Shown one piece after another: positions 1 to 7,790 of a stretch of DNA of 14,442 nucleotides. The translations under genes were made by a program, and so were the position numbers. Source of the DNA: Prevotella sp. CAG:891 (lineage in GTDB: Bacteria > Bacteroidota > Bacteroidia > Bacteroidales > Bacteroidaceae); NCBI GenBank assembly GCA_000437675.1, contig FR901687.1, forward strand, positions 1 to 14,442. The letters are read 5' to 3'. The notes beneath the pieces are model-generated. The model had not been told where the DNA came from. It made no database searches and saw only the letters and a list, made by a program, of their open reading frames with translations. How positions within the stretch are numbered: position 1 is the first letter of the stretch; each line of letters starts with the position of its first letter.

Positions 1-1045
1 CAATCATATATTGTTCAACACTTCCTAACCATATTTTTATCAGAGGTTCTGTAACAACATAAATAGGAAGGATAAGTATTAACATCAAGATGAATATAAC
101 CTTATTACTAAGCATGAATAGTTTATTCATGTAGTCATATTCTTTACTTGCATAACTTTTTATTAATGCAGGTCTTACTGCAGTATAAAAATTTGAAGAA
201 AACTGACTTACAGCAGCACTAATTTGAGCACTTATTGCATAAGCAGCATTCGCCAATGGACCATAAAATACATTTAATAGCATATTTACTCCTTGTGTAT
301 TACACATTCCTGCTAATGATCCAAATAAAGACCAAGAAGAGTATGAAAATATATCATTAAACATATTTCTATCCCATTTTTTCAAAGAAAAATGGGATTC
401 CTTGTATCTTTTACAACTTATCAAAACATATGTTAAACCAATACCCAAGAATACAATGCAATGCAAAATAGAATATAATGCTAACTTATCTACTGGAATT
501 ATTGGTAGTAAAAAAATTATTGCTAATTTTAGCATAACTTCCACAATACTTATTGAAGCATAGATATTCATTTCTTCATGAGAAATAATTAAAGCTTGAA
601 AAGGATTTGAAAGGAGCGAGAAACAGCATGTTATCAATGCCATTTGATATACACACATAATCACAGAATTCCGTTCTACCGGAATTGTCATCTTATTAAA
701 AACGAACCACAATCCTAAAGTTTCTGCAAGCAACAATATTATAGCAATGACAATTATATATGTTGATAATATCATTGTAAATGCTTTCTGTAATTGTTCT
801 GTGTCGTTTTTTCCCATATAAAATGAAAAGAAACGTTGTGAAGCGGCAGACAATACACTTGATATAAAAACCATTGAAGAAATAAAACCTGCAATTGCAT
901 TGTATGTTCCGTAATCTTCTACTCCTAAAGTCCGTAATAATACCCTAACAGTAATAAGAGATATTATCATCACCAAAAACATTCTAATGTATAGAAATAA
1001 TGTATTTTTGGCTATTTTTTTGTTTTTAATACTTACTGAGTTCAT
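1..1045 (-). CDS. Wzx-type polysaccharide flippase, N-terminal 348 residues (cut by window edge)
   Basis: This open frame starts at ATG 1045 and runs off the left edge without a stop; the next frame upstream (ATG 1049) stops after seven codons. I translated it by hand: it begins MNSVSIKNKKIAKNTLFLYI and is dominated by long hydrophobic stretches (for example LFLYIRMFLVMIISLITV, about residues 15-33, and IIVIAIILLL further in). A basic cytoplasmic start followed by paired helices and 'VLLRTLGVEDYGTYNAIAGF' is typical of the oligosaccharide flippase / MatE-like superfamily. Such proteins move lipid-linked repeat units across the inner membrane in Wzx/Wzy-type capsule assembly. It is the last gene visible in the operon, 129 bp after rmlB. 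Family members usually have 450-510 residues, so about a quarter to a third is missing. The assignment is by topology and context, not catalytic motifs. Confidence 0.85.
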   Translation of the reverse strand, partial: MNSVSIKNKKIAKNTLFLYIRMFLVMIISLITVRVLLRTLGVEDYGTYNAIAGFISSMVFISSVLSAASQRFFSFYMGKNDTEQLQKAFTMILSTYIIVIAIILLLAETLGLWFVFNKMTIPVERNSVIMCVYQMALITCCFSLLSNPFQALIISHEEMNIYASISIVEVMLKLAIIFLLPIIPVDKLALYSILHCIVFLGIGLTYVLISCKRYKESHFSLKKWDRNMFNDIFSYSSWSLFGSLAGMCNTQGVNMLLNVFYGPLANAAYAISAQISAAVSQFSSNFYTAVRPALIKSYASKEYDYMNKLFMLSNKVIFILMLILILPIYVVTEPLIKIWLGSVEQYMI

Positions 1046-1174
1046 TCATTTTTATATATATTCAACACATATAAATTAGTAATCTCGTACTATTCTGAAA
1101 ACAAAAACCACTTTTGTTAACATGTGTCACATAATTTTTTTAATATCCTTTGATGGGCTTTCTATATTACAGAA
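1046..1174. other. AT-rich gap between rmlB and the flippase gene
   Basis: This is the 129 bp between the rmlB stop and the flippase start. It is strongly AT-rich, with ATATATAAAA just before the flippase ATG, which is the usual Bacteroidales form of a ribosome-binding region without a clear Shine-Dalgarno. I see no convincing hairpin followed by a T tract, and no good promoter element, so read-through from rmlB is the simplest view. Confidence 0.4.
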
Positions 1175-2320
1175 TTATTCATGATCATACATCTTCTCAT
1201 AATACTTCTGATAATCCCCCGAAGTCACATTCTCAAGCCACTCCTCATTATCAAGATACCATTTTACTGTTTTCTCAATACCTTCCTCAAACTGCAATGA
1301 CGGTTCCCATCCAAGTTCCTTCTGAAGCTTTGTTGAGTCAATAGCATAACGTGCATCATGACCAAGACGGTCTTTTACGTATGTGATAAGGTTGAGGTCT
1401 TCTCCTTCGGCACGTCCAAGTAAGCGGTCTACTGTCTTGATAACAGTCTTTATGATGTCGATGTTCTTCCACTCGTTGAAACCACCAATGTTATAAGTTT
1501 CTGCAACCTTGCCTTCATGGAAGATAATGTCAATAGCACGTGCATGGTCTACGACATACAACCAGTCGCGCACATTCTCTCCCTTACCATAAACGGGAAG
1601 AGGTTTGTGATGACGGATATTGTTGATAAAGAGAGGTATCAACTTTTCAGGGAACTGATAAGGACCATAGTTATTTGAACAGTTGGTTACAATTGTAGGC
1701 ATTCCGTAAGTATCATGGAAGGCACGTACAAAATGGTCGGAGCTTGCCTTTGATGCTGAATAAGGAGAATGAGGATTGTACTTGGTTGTCTCATAGAAGA
1801 AGTCCTCTCCGTAAGCAAGGTGATGCTCCTCAGAGCTTGCCTTTGTTGTAAATGGAGGCTTGATACCTTCTGGATGAGTCATCTGCAATGCTCCATAAAC
1901 CTCATCTGTTGAGATATGGTAGAAACGCTTGCCTTCATATTTCTCTGGCAACGACTCCCAATAGAGCTTGGCAGCCTGAAGGAGTGTCAATGTACCCATT
2001 ACGTTGGTACGAGCGAATGTGAATGGGTCTTTGATACTACGGTCTACATGACTCTCAGCAGCAAGATGGATAATGCCATCAATATGCTCGTCCTGCATCA
2101 ACTGATAGAAAGCATCGAAGTCGCAAATATCCATCTTGACAAACTTATAGTTGGGCTTATCCTCAACGTCCTTGAGATTAGCAAGATTGCCAGCATAAGT
2201 CAACTTGTCAAGGTTGATGATTTTATACTCAGGATACTTGTTTACAAAAAGTCTTACTACGTGTGAGCCGATAAAACCAGCTCCACCTGTGATTACGATT
2301 GTACGTTTATATTGTGTCAT
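1175..2320 (-). CDS. rfbB: dTDP-glucose 4,6-dehydratase (RmlB)
   Basis: This 381-residue protein catalyses the second step of dTDP-L-rhamnose synthesis, dTDP-glucose to dTDP-4-keto-6-deoxyglucose, in the cytoplasm with bound NAD. It is an extended short-chain dehydrogenase: the Rossmann motif TGGAGFIGS is at residues 11-19, the dehydratase-specific catalytic triplet T-D-E is at 138-140 (in STDEVYG), and the YxxxK pair is Y187/K191 (in PYSASKASSD). It is somewhat longer than the 340-360 residues common in proteobacteria, with an extra segment around 150-185, as is usual in Bacteroidales homologues. It is the last of four rml genes, 12 bp after rmlC, and surely co-transcribed. The C-terminus (EWLENVTSG region) is typical of the family. 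Identification is secure. Confidence 0.97.
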   Translation of the reverse strand: MTQYKRTIVITGGAGFIGSHVVRLFVNKYPEYKIINLDKLTYAGNLANLKDVEDKPNYKFVKMDICDFDAFYQLMQDEHIDGIIHLAAESHVDRSIKDPFTFARTNVMGTLTLLQAAKLYWESLPEKYEGKRFYHISTDEVYGALQMTHPEGIKPPFTTKASSEEHHLAYGEDFFYETTKYNPHSPYSASKASSDHFVRAFHDTYGMPTIVTNCSNNYGPYQFPEKLIPLFINNIRHHKPLPVYGKGENVRDWLYVVDHARAIDIIFHEGKVAETYNIGGFNEWKNIDIIKTVIKTVDRLLGRAEGEDLNLITYVKDRLGHDARYAIDSTKLQKELGWEPSLQFEEGIEKTVKWYLDNEEWLENVTSGDYQKYYEKMYDHE

Positions 2321-2332
2321 ATCTGTTTATTA

Positions 2333-2911
2333 TTAAAATTCTGGATAGAGATTCATGTCAATAGAGAAAGGACTGTCGAAGTCTTTTAGTAGTTCATGCT
2401 TTGTGTCCTTTTCGCTAAGAATGGCATTCTCTGTAGGAATCTGCCAATCTATACCAAGACTGTCATCAATGATGCTGATGCCTCCATCTGCCTGTGGAGC
2501 ATAGAAGTTGTCGCACTTATATTGGAATACAGCAGTCTCTGACAATACAGCAAAACCATGAGCAAAACCTCTTGGCACAAAGAACTGACGATGATTATCT
2601 TCAGTTAGTTCTACAGCAACATGCTGTCCATATGTAGGACTTCCCTTGCGGATATCTACTGCCACGTCAAGCACTCTGCCTTTTACGCAACGAACCAATT
2701 TACTCTGTGTAAAAGGAGGACGCTGGAAATGCAAGCCTCGCATCACACCGTAGCTTGACATGCTTTCATTATCCTGCACAAAGTTTATCTTGCGGACCTT
2801 CTCTTCAAACTCTCTCTGCGAGAAGCTCTCGAAGAAATATCCACGGGCATCCTTAAACACTTTTGGCTCAATGATTACCACTCCATCTATTGCTGTCTTT
2901 ATTACTTCCAT
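2333..2911 (-). CDS. rfbC: dTDP-4-dehydrorhamnose 3,5-epimerase (RmlC)
   Basis: This 192-residue cupin enzyme epimerises C3 and C5 of dTDP-4-keto-6-deoxyglucose, the third step to dTDP-L-rhamnose. The diagnostic motif RGLHFQ (residues 58-63) supplies the catalytic His61. It is followed by the Lys/Arg-rich substrate strand KLVRCVKGRVLDVAVDIRKG, and by FVPRGFAHGF with Y131 (in FQYKCDNFY) as the second catalytic residue. Length matches the family (about 180-190). It sits 8 bp after rmlD and 12 bp before rmlB, which implies one transcript and probably translational coupling. I see nothing abnormal in it. Confidence 0.97.
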   Translation of the reverse strand: MEVIKTAIDGVVIIEPKVFKDARGYFFESFSQREFEEKVRKINFVQDNESMSSYGVMRGLHFQRPPFTQSKLVRCVKGRVLDVAVDIRKGSPTYGQHVAVELTEDNHRQFFVPRGFAHGFAVLSETAVFQYKCDNFYAPQADGGISIIDDSLGIDWQIPTENAILSEKDTKHELLKDFDSPFSIDMNLYPEF

Positions 2912-2919
2912 CTTCTATT

Positions 2920-3834
2920 TTAGTTCTGTAGGTTGTTAATACATTTTTTTAATGAGTCAGTCCAATAAGGCACTTTCACTCCAAATGTCTCCTTTATCTT
3001 ACTCTTGTCCAATACAGAATATGCAGGACGCTTAACCGGACTTGGATATTCTGCACTATAACATGGATTTATCTCACATTCATTATGACCGCTATACTCG
3101 GCAATCATTTTTGTAAAGTCAAACCATGAGCATACACCCTCGTTTGAGAAATGATAAATACCTGTCTTTGAATACTCAGACGAAGAGTTTTCTTTCTTAT
3201 AATCCTCTATAATCACCTCAATAGCCTTAGCAAGATCATAGGCATAAGTAGGAGTACCACACTGGTCAAACACCACCTTTAATGCAGGTTTGGTAGCAGT
3301 AAGATAGAGCATAGTCTTGCAGAAGTTCTTGCCAAATTCAGAGTAAAGCCAGGCTGTACGGATAATGACATGCTTAACATCTGTTGCCATAATTTTCTGC
3401 TCACCATGAAGCTTTGTTGTGCCATACACTCCAGTTGGAGTACCTTTTTGGTCTTCCTTACATGGAGTGTTGTATGGCTCCTTACCAAATACATAATCTG
3501 TGGAAATTTGAATAAGCAAACCATTTGCCTCTTTCATTGCCTTGGCAAGATTCTCTGGTGCATCTGCATTGAGCTTTTCTGCAAGGGCAGCAAGCTTTTC
3601 GTCTGTCTCACAAGCGTCAACATTAGTCCATGCTGCACAGTTGACAATAACATCTACATTGTTCTCACTCACCATCTTTCTGATAGCCTCCAAATCAGTA
3701 ATGTCAAGATAAGTAGTCTCGACACCTTCAATCTGGTTTACATCAGTAAAGATATAATTGTCTGTGGTTTGCTTGGCAATAATACGCATCTCATTGCCAA
3801 GCTGTCCGTTAGCTCCTGTTACAAGTATATTCAT
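2920..3834 (-). CDS. rfbD: dTDP-4-dehydrorhamnose reductase (RmlD)
   Basis: This 304-residue enzyme reduces dTDP-4-keto-L-rhamnose to dTDP-L-rhamnose, the last step of the pathway, using NAD(P)H. It shows the N-terminal nucleotide-binding motif VTGANGQLG (residues 5-13), the STDYVF strand (111-116) that is a hallmark of RmlD, and the catalytic YxxxK pair Y137/K141 in GVYGTTKLHGE. The C-terminal half carries the usual sugar-binding region, with VKRPAYSVLDKSK near residue 270. It lies 8 bp downstream of rmlA and 8 bp upstream of rmlC. Gene order A-D-C-B differs from the enterobacterial B-D-A-C; the pathway is the same. Confidence 0.97.
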   Translation of the reverse strand: MNILVTGANGQLGNEMRIIAKQTTDNYIFTDVNQIEGVETTYLDITDLEAIRKMVSENNVDVIVNCAAWTNVDACETDEKLAALAEKLNADAPENLAKAMKEANGLLIQISTDYVFGKEPYNTPCKEDQKGTPTGVYGTTKLHGEQKIMATDVKHVIIRTAWLYSEFGKNFCKTMLYLTATKPALKVVFDQCGTPTYAYDLAKAIEVIIEDYKKENSSSEYSKTGIYHFSNEGVCSWFDFTKMIAEYSGHNECEINPCYSAEYPSPVKRPAYSVLDKSKIKETFGVKVPYWTDSLKKCINNLQN

Positions 3835-3842
3835 TTCTCTAA

Positions 3843-4745
3843 CTATAAATTTGGATTTCCAGTCTGCTTAATCTCATCAATAACCTTAAGCAGATATTGT
3901 CCATATTGATTCTTTAACATTGGCTTTGCCAATTCACGCATACGCTCCTCGTCTATCCATCCCTGGCGATAAGCAATACCTTCAAGACAAGCAACCTTCA
4001 ATCCTTGACGCTTTTCCAACACCTCTATATATGTTGAAGCCTCTGAAAGGGAATCATGTGTGCCTGTGTCAAGCCATGCAAAACCACGTCCAAGGGTCTG
4101 CACCTTAAGTTCATTATCTCGCAAGAACCACTGGTTTACTGTAGTTATCTCGTATTCTCCACGTGCCGATGGCTCAATCTTGCTTGCAACATCCACCACC
4201 TTATTTGGATAGAAGTAAAGACCTACAACAGCATAGTTGCTCTTAGGATGTTCAGGCTTCTCTTCAATTGATAGGCAATTACCCTCCTTATCAAACTCAG
4301 CCACACCATAACGCTCAGGATCGTTCACCCAATAGCCAAATACTGTAGCCTTCTTCTCTTCCTCTGCAGCACGTACGGCTTCTTTAAGCTTGGCAGTAAA
4401 TCCTGAACCATGGAAGATATTATCACCAAGAACAAGACATACACTATCGTCTCCAATAAAATCCTTGCCAATAGTAAATGCCTGTGCCAATCCATCAGGT
4501 GAAGGCTGCTCTGCATAAGTGAAGTGTACTCCATAGTCAGAACCATCGCCAAGCAGACGTTTAAAGCCAGGAAGGTCGTAAGGAGTTGATATTATCAGTA
4601 TGTCACGAATGCCAGCAAGCATCAGCACACTGATAGGATAATACACCATTGGTTTGTCATAAATAGGCATAAGCTGCTTGCTGATGCCTTTGGTAATGGG
4701 GTACAAACGTGTACCGCTACCACCTGCTAATACTATACCTTTCAT
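3843..4745 (-). CDS. rfbA: glucose-1-phosphate thymidylyltransferase (RmlA)
   Basis: This enzyme joins dTTP and glucose-1-phosphate to make dTDP-glucose, the committed step of dTDP-L-rhamnose synthesis. I place the start at ATG 4745, giving 300 residues that begin MKGIVLAGGSGTRLYPITKG, the signature nucleotidyltransferase loop. The frame is open to an ATG at 4775, but those ten extra residues (HYKQQKCNF) are not part of the family and their codons fall in a structured intergenic element. Other family features are EQPSPDGLAQAF, LVLGDNIFHG (metal and nucleotide binding), EEKPEHPKSNYAVVGLYFY and WLDTGTHDSL. It opens the rmlADCB cassette, with rmlD 8 bp downstream. Activity is normally feedback-inhibited by dTDP-L-rhamnose. 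Confidence 0.97.
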   Translation of the reverse strand: MKGIVLAGGSGTRLYPITKGISKQLMPIYDKPMVYYPISVLMLAGIRDILIISTPYDLPGFKRLLGDGSDYGVHFTYAEQPSPDGLAQAFTIGKDFIGDDSVCLVLGDNIFHGSGFTAKLKEAVRAAEEEKKATVFGYWVNDPERYGVAEFDKEGNCLSIEEKPEHPKSNYAVVGLYFYPNKVVDVASKIEPSARGEYEITTVNQWFLRDNELKVQTLGRGFAWLDTGTHDSLSEASTYIEVLEKRQGLKVACLEGIAYRQGWIDEERMRELAKPMLKNQYGQYLLKVIDEIKQTGNPNL

Positions 4746-4769
4746 GAAATTACATTTTTGTTGTTTGTA

Positions 4770-4816
4770 GTGCATGAGAGTATCGAACTCTAACTTTCGT
4801 CCACCAGAGCATGCAC
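4770..4816 (-). ncRNA. tRNA-like minihelix (acceptor-like stem plus T-arm) in the leader of rmlA
   Basis: On the minus strand, GTGCATG (4816-4810) can pair with CATGCAC (4776-4770), a perfect 7-bp stem. Directly stacked on it is AGAG-TTCGATA-CTCT (4791-4777), a 4-bp stem closing a 7-base loop that matches the tRNA T-loop (TTCGAnn). The 18 bases between the 5' stem strand and the T-arm (4809-4792) are too few for D and anticodon arms, so this is not a whole tRNA. An alternative pairing is CTCT (4809-4806) with AGAG (4791-4788). It starts 7 bp after the acetyltransferase stop and ends 24 bp before the rmlA ATG. It could be a processing or protein-binding site, or a tRNA remnant. No T tract follows, so it is not a classical terminator. 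Function unknown. Confidence 0.45.
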
Positions 4817-4823
4817 TTCACCT

Positions 4824-5369
4824 TTATTCCTTAACTTTTACCCATTTTTCTGTTATGCTATTTCTTGTTTTTATCACTCTTGCAGGGACACCTGCCACAA
4901 TAGAATGAGAAGGGACATCCTTAACAACAACAGCATTTGCACCGATTATAACATCATCACCAATTGTGACTCTTCCTATCACCTTAGCGCCAGCCTTAAT
5001 TCCCACATTGTCTCCAATGTAGGGGCTGTGAGTCTTATCACTAAAACCAATTGTCACCTGTTGGTTAATCCAACAATTGCGTCCTATATGTTTGCAGGCT
5101 ATTATTGTTGAGAAACCATGCTCAATAAAAAGTCCTTCACCAATATCACTACAGTGGATATAGAGATTAAGAGGGTTTATTAATTGTAATGGTTTCAGTA
5201 ATATACGTAGGAAAGGAGAGTGTAATCTTAGACGATAATATAACTGATAACGAAACTCAGGATAAACTATAAATAGTTTCAAAAAATTACAGTTTCTTAA
5301 TTGCTTATAATGGTTATAATCTGCCGACAATCTACCCCCCCCAATAGTTTTTAACAAGAAACTAATCAT
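4824..5369 (-). CDS. serine-acetyltransferase-like hexapeptide acyltransferase, probably capsule O-acetyltransferase
   Basis: This 181-residue protein has an N-terminal helical part (about 1-70) and a left-handed beta-helix of hexapeptide repeats (about 72-165: CSDIGEGLFIEH, IGRNCWINQQ, IGDNVGIKAGAKVIG, VTIGDDVIIGANAVV), closing with IVAGVPARVI. H84 is the likely catalytic base, as in the CysE-like family. It lacks the long N-terminal domain of true CysE. Its place between wecB (12 bp upstream) and rmlA suggests that it acetylates a capsule sugar, but the acceptor is unknown. The start at 5369 is the only ATG: the protein has no other methionine. Codons 10-12 are a run of eight G (5342-5335). 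Adding or losing one G would end translation within a few to about 15 codons, so expression may be phase-variable. Confidence 0.88.
   Translation of the reverse strand: MISFLLKTIGGGRLSADYNHYKQLRNCNFLKLFIVYPEFRYQLYYRLRLHSPFLRILLKPLQLINPLNLYIHCSDIGEGLFIEHGFSTIIACKHIGRNCWINQQVTIGFSDKTHSPYIGDNVGIKAGAKVIGRVTIGDDVIIGANAVVVKDVPSHSIVAGVPARVIKTRNSITEKWVKVKE
5335..5342 (-). repeat. G8 homopolymer inside the start of the acetyltransferase gene
   Basis: Eight G in a row on the coding strand at codons 10-12 (ATT GGG GGG GGT). With nine G the frame reads GGG GGG GGG TAG, an immediate stop. With seven G it reaches TAA after about a dozen codons. Such tracts are classical slipped-strand phase-variation sites in surface-structure genes; whether this one switches is inference. 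Confidence 0.6.
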
Positions 5370-5381
5370 AAATACTTGGGA

Positions 5382-6560
5382 TTAAATATTTGTGTCATAA
5401 CGATCAGTTTCCTTACCTGCTAATACGTCAGTTATACGACGGCAAGCCTGACCATCTCCATAAGGATTAACAGCCTTGCTCATTTTTTCATAAGCAGTTG
5501 CATCATCAAGCAAGGTACTAACCTCATTCATAATCTTATCATAGTCGGTACCTACAAGATGTACTGTGCCACTTGCCAAAGCTTCAGGACGTTCTGTAGT
5601 ATCGCGCATTACAAGTACAGGTTTACCTAGTCCGGGAGCCTCCTCCTGAATACCACCTGAGTCTGTAAGAACAATTGTTGATTTCTCCATTAAATATACA
5701 AACTCAAGATACTGCAATGGTTCAATAAAGAAGAAGTTAGGACGAGTCAAATCTTCACCAAATACCCCATGGATAGGCTTGCGAACATTAGGATTGAGGT
5801 GCATAGGATATACAAAATCAACATCTGGGTATTTCTCTGAGAGATCCTTCATTGCTGTAACCATACGAATGAAACCATCACCAAAGTTCTCACGACGATG
5901 ACCAGTGATAAGAACAAGCTTTTTGCCATCATTCAGTCTATTGACATCATAACCTGCCTTTGCAAGGATCTCTTCCTGCTCTTTTGCTAGAACTGTATCG
6001 TTTTTAAGCTTATCTACAACCATGTGAAGTGCATCAATCACAGTGTTACCAGTCACATAGATATTACCATGAGCCTTCTCTTCCATAAGATTCTTCTCTG
6101 AGAGAGGTGTTGGAGAGAAGTTATATGTTGCAATACGACCAGTAATCTGACGGTTCATTTCCTCTGGCCAAGGGCTATAGATATTATGCGTACGCAGACC
6201 TGCTTCTACATGACCAACTGGTATCTGCTGATAGAAAGCAGCAAGAGCAGCAGCAGTTGATGTTGTTGTATCACCATGAACAAGCACTACATCAGGCTTG
6301 CACTCCTTAAAAACATCACGCATACCTGTTATCACACGTGCTGTAACATCATACAAGTCCTGACCCTGCTTCATGATGTTGAGGTCAAAGTCTGGCTTCA
6401 CATCAAAAATGGTCAATACTTGATCAAGCATTTCACGATGCTGACCTGTTACACACACTACGGTTTTAAACACATCAGTGTGTTTTTGGAACTCTTTCAC
6501 AAGAGGACACATCTTAATTGCCTCAGGACGAGTTCCGAATACGAGCATTATTGTTTTCAT
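5382..6560 (-). CDS. wecB: UDP-N-acetylglucosamine 2-epimerase, non-hydrolysing (WecB type)
   Basis: This 392-residue GT-B-fold cytoplasmic enzyme interconverts UDP-GlcNAc and UDP-ManNAc. The N-terminal FGTRPEAIK motif (residues 8-16) is diagnostic. D97 in HGDTTTS, E119 in GHVEAGLRT, E133/E134 in PEEMNRQ and H221 in ITGHRREN match the known catalytic and UDP-binding residues. SGGIQEEAPGLGKPVLVMRDTTERPE near residue 300 is the nucleotide-binding C-terminal signature. Length is normal. It supplies ManNAc residues, or ManNAcA if a dedicated UDP-ManNAc dehydrogenase exists elsewhere; none is seen here. It is followed by the acetyltransferase after 12 bp and preceded by a 171-bp AT-rich gap. Confidence 0.96.
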   Translation of the reverse strand: MKTIMLVFGTRPEAIKMCPLVKEFQKHTDVFKTVVCVTGQHREMLDQVLTIFDVKPDFDLNIMKQGQDLYDVTARVITGMRDVFKECKPDVVLVHGDTTTSTAAALAAFYQQIPVGHVEAGLRTHNIYSPWPEEMNRQITGRIATYNFSPTPLSEKNLMEEKAHGNIYVTGNTVIDALHMVVDKLKNDTVLAKEQEEILAKAGYDVNRLNDGKKLVLITGHRRENFGDGFIRMVTAMKDLSEKYPDVDFVYPMHLNPNVRKPIHGVFGEDLTRPNFFFIEPLQYLEFVYLMEKSTIVLTDSGGIQEEAPGLGKPVLVMRDTTERPEALASGTVHLVGTDYDKIMNEVSTLLDDATAYEKMSKAVNPYGDGQACRRITDVLAGKETDRYDTNI

Positions 6561-6731
6561 ATATACCGTTTTATCTATTTTTAATTTGATATAGCATCTG
6601 TTTGAGAAATATGTATTTCCTTACATTTATAAATAGAAGATTTAAATCAAATTATGCAATATCAATCAATATCTTTTCTATATAACACTTAAGAATAACA
6701 TTGTTTGTTATTCTGCATATTTTAGAAATGC
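6561..6731. other. AT-rich gap between the uronate epimerase gene and wecB
   Basis: These 171 bp are very AT-rich and hold no coding sequence. A 9-bp hairpin lies near the right end (annotated separately). On the minus strand, ATAATTTG near the middle resembles a Bacteroidales -7 element, but with one base fewer than the TAnnTTTG consensus and no clear -33 box, so I do not call a promoter for wecB. Confidence 0.4.
6692..6714 (-). terminator. 9-bp hairpin after the uronate epimerase gene, possible attenuator or terminator
   Basis: AGAATAACA (6692-6700) and TGTTATTCT (6706-6714) form a perfect 9-bp stem with a 5-base loop, 17 bp after the stop codon of the upstream gene. No long T tract follows on the minus strand (TAAGTGTT), so it may only weaken read-through, protect the 3' end, or be overridden by the UpxY-modified polymerase. 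Confidence 0.4.
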
Positions 6732-7787
6732 TTATTTATAATACTGGGAGTACCATTCTGCAAAATGTCTCAATCCATCTCTTAAACTTGTATTGGGCTT
6801 AAAGCCGAAATCTTGTTCCAAGGGGGTTGTGTCTGCGTAAGTTACAGGCACATCACCTGGTTGCATGGGAACAAGCTCTTTGTGGGCTTCAAAGTCATAG
6901 TCTTTAGGCAGTACGCCTGCACGAACCAATTCCTCTTGGAGGATGGTTACGAAATCAAGAAGGTTTTCAGGTGAGTCATTTCCAATGTTATATACTTTGT
7001 ACGGAGGGATAGGAAGACCGTCCTCACCATTCTGCTTCTCAGGAGCATGCTGCATAATACGAACTACACCTTCTACAATGTCATCAACAAAGGTGAAATC
7101 GCGTTTGCAGTTGCCATAGTTAAAAATCTTGATAGTCTCACCTTTAACAAGTTTGTTGGTGAAACCGAAGTATGCCATATCGGGACGACCTGCAGGACCA
7201 TAAACTGTAAAGAAACGCAAGCCAGTAGAAGGGATGTTGTAGAGTTTGCTATATGCATGAGCCATCAGCTCGTTGCTCTTCTTGGTAGCTGCATAAAGCG
7301 ATACAGGATTATCTACCTTGTCATCAGTTGAATACGGCACTTTCATGTTGCTGCCGTAAACAGATGAAGAGGATGCATACACAAGGTGCTCTACTTCATG
7401 ATGACGGCATGCTTCAAGGATGTTATAGAAACCGATGAGGTTGCTCTGGATATAAGCATCGGGATTGGTGATGCTGTAACGTACACCAGCTTGGGCAGCA
7501 AGGTTTACAACAACAGAAATATTGTTTTCTGTGAAGATTTTATCTACAGCTTCTTTGTCTGCAATAGAGGCGTAGACAAAAGTCCAGTCACGATTTAAAG
7601 CCTCAATCTCTTTCAAACGTTCATGCTTGATGTTGACATCATAGTAATCGGTAATAGAATCAATACCTATCACTTTAATGTCCTTCACATCGTGAAAAAG
7701 ACGCTTTACTAGGTTGCTGCCGATAAAGCCAGCAGCACCTGTTACAAGAACCGTTTTGCCTTCTAATGTTACATTATATTCTACCAT
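6732..7787 (-). CDS. NAD-dependent UDP-glucuronate 4-epimerase
   Basis: This 351-residue extended short-chain dehydrogenase most likely converts UDP-glucuronate to UDP-galacturonate. It has TGAAGFIGS (16-24), NLAAQAGVRYS (95-105), SSSSVYG (139-145), the YxxxK pair Y165/K169 in SLYAATKKSNE, and RFFTVYGPAGRPDMAYF, a sequence characteristic of the UDP-GlcA 4-epimerase (GalE-like, LpsL/Cap1J) group. Its start lies only 3 bp after the stop of ugd, whose product is its predicted substrate, which strongly supports the assignment. The cytoplasmic product would feed a GalA-containing repeat unit. A 5-epimerase or decarboxylase is less likely given the motif set. Confidence 0.93.
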   Translation of the reverse strand: MVEYNVTLEGKTVLVTGAAGFIGSNLVKRLFHDVKDIKVIGIDSITDYYDVNIKHERLKEIEALNRDWTFVYASIADKEAVDKIFTENNISVVVNLAAQAGVRYSITNPDAYIQSNLIGFYNILEACRHHEVEHLVYASSSSVYGSNMKVPYSTDDKVDNPVSLYAATKKSNELMAHAYSKLYNIPSTGLRFFTVYGPAGRPDMAYFGFTNKLVKGETIKIFNYGNCKRDFTFVDDIVEGVVRIMQHAPEKQNGEDGLPIPPYKVYNIGNDSPENLLDFVTILQEELVRAGVLPKDYDFEAHKELVPMQPGDVPVTYADTTPLEQDFGFKPNTSLRDGLRHFAEWYSQYYK

Positions 7788-7790
7788 CTC

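Noticed and set aside
3370..3909. 179-codon plus-strand frame over rmlD and the rmlA end
   Set aside because: Cysteine- and leucine-rich translation without domain pattern, antisense to two certain genes.
4746..4775. Upstream ATG extending RmlA by ten residues
   Set aside because: The extra residues do not belong to the family, whose proteins begin MKGIxLAGG, and they overlap the structured intergenic element.
4770..4816. Complete tRNA gene
   Set aside because: No room for D and anticodon arms; only an acceptor-like stem and T-arm can be drawn.
4824..5369. Housekeeping serine acetyltransferase CysE
   Set aside because: The protein lacks the N-terminal helical domain of CysE and lies in a capsule operon; only the hexapeptide domain is shared.
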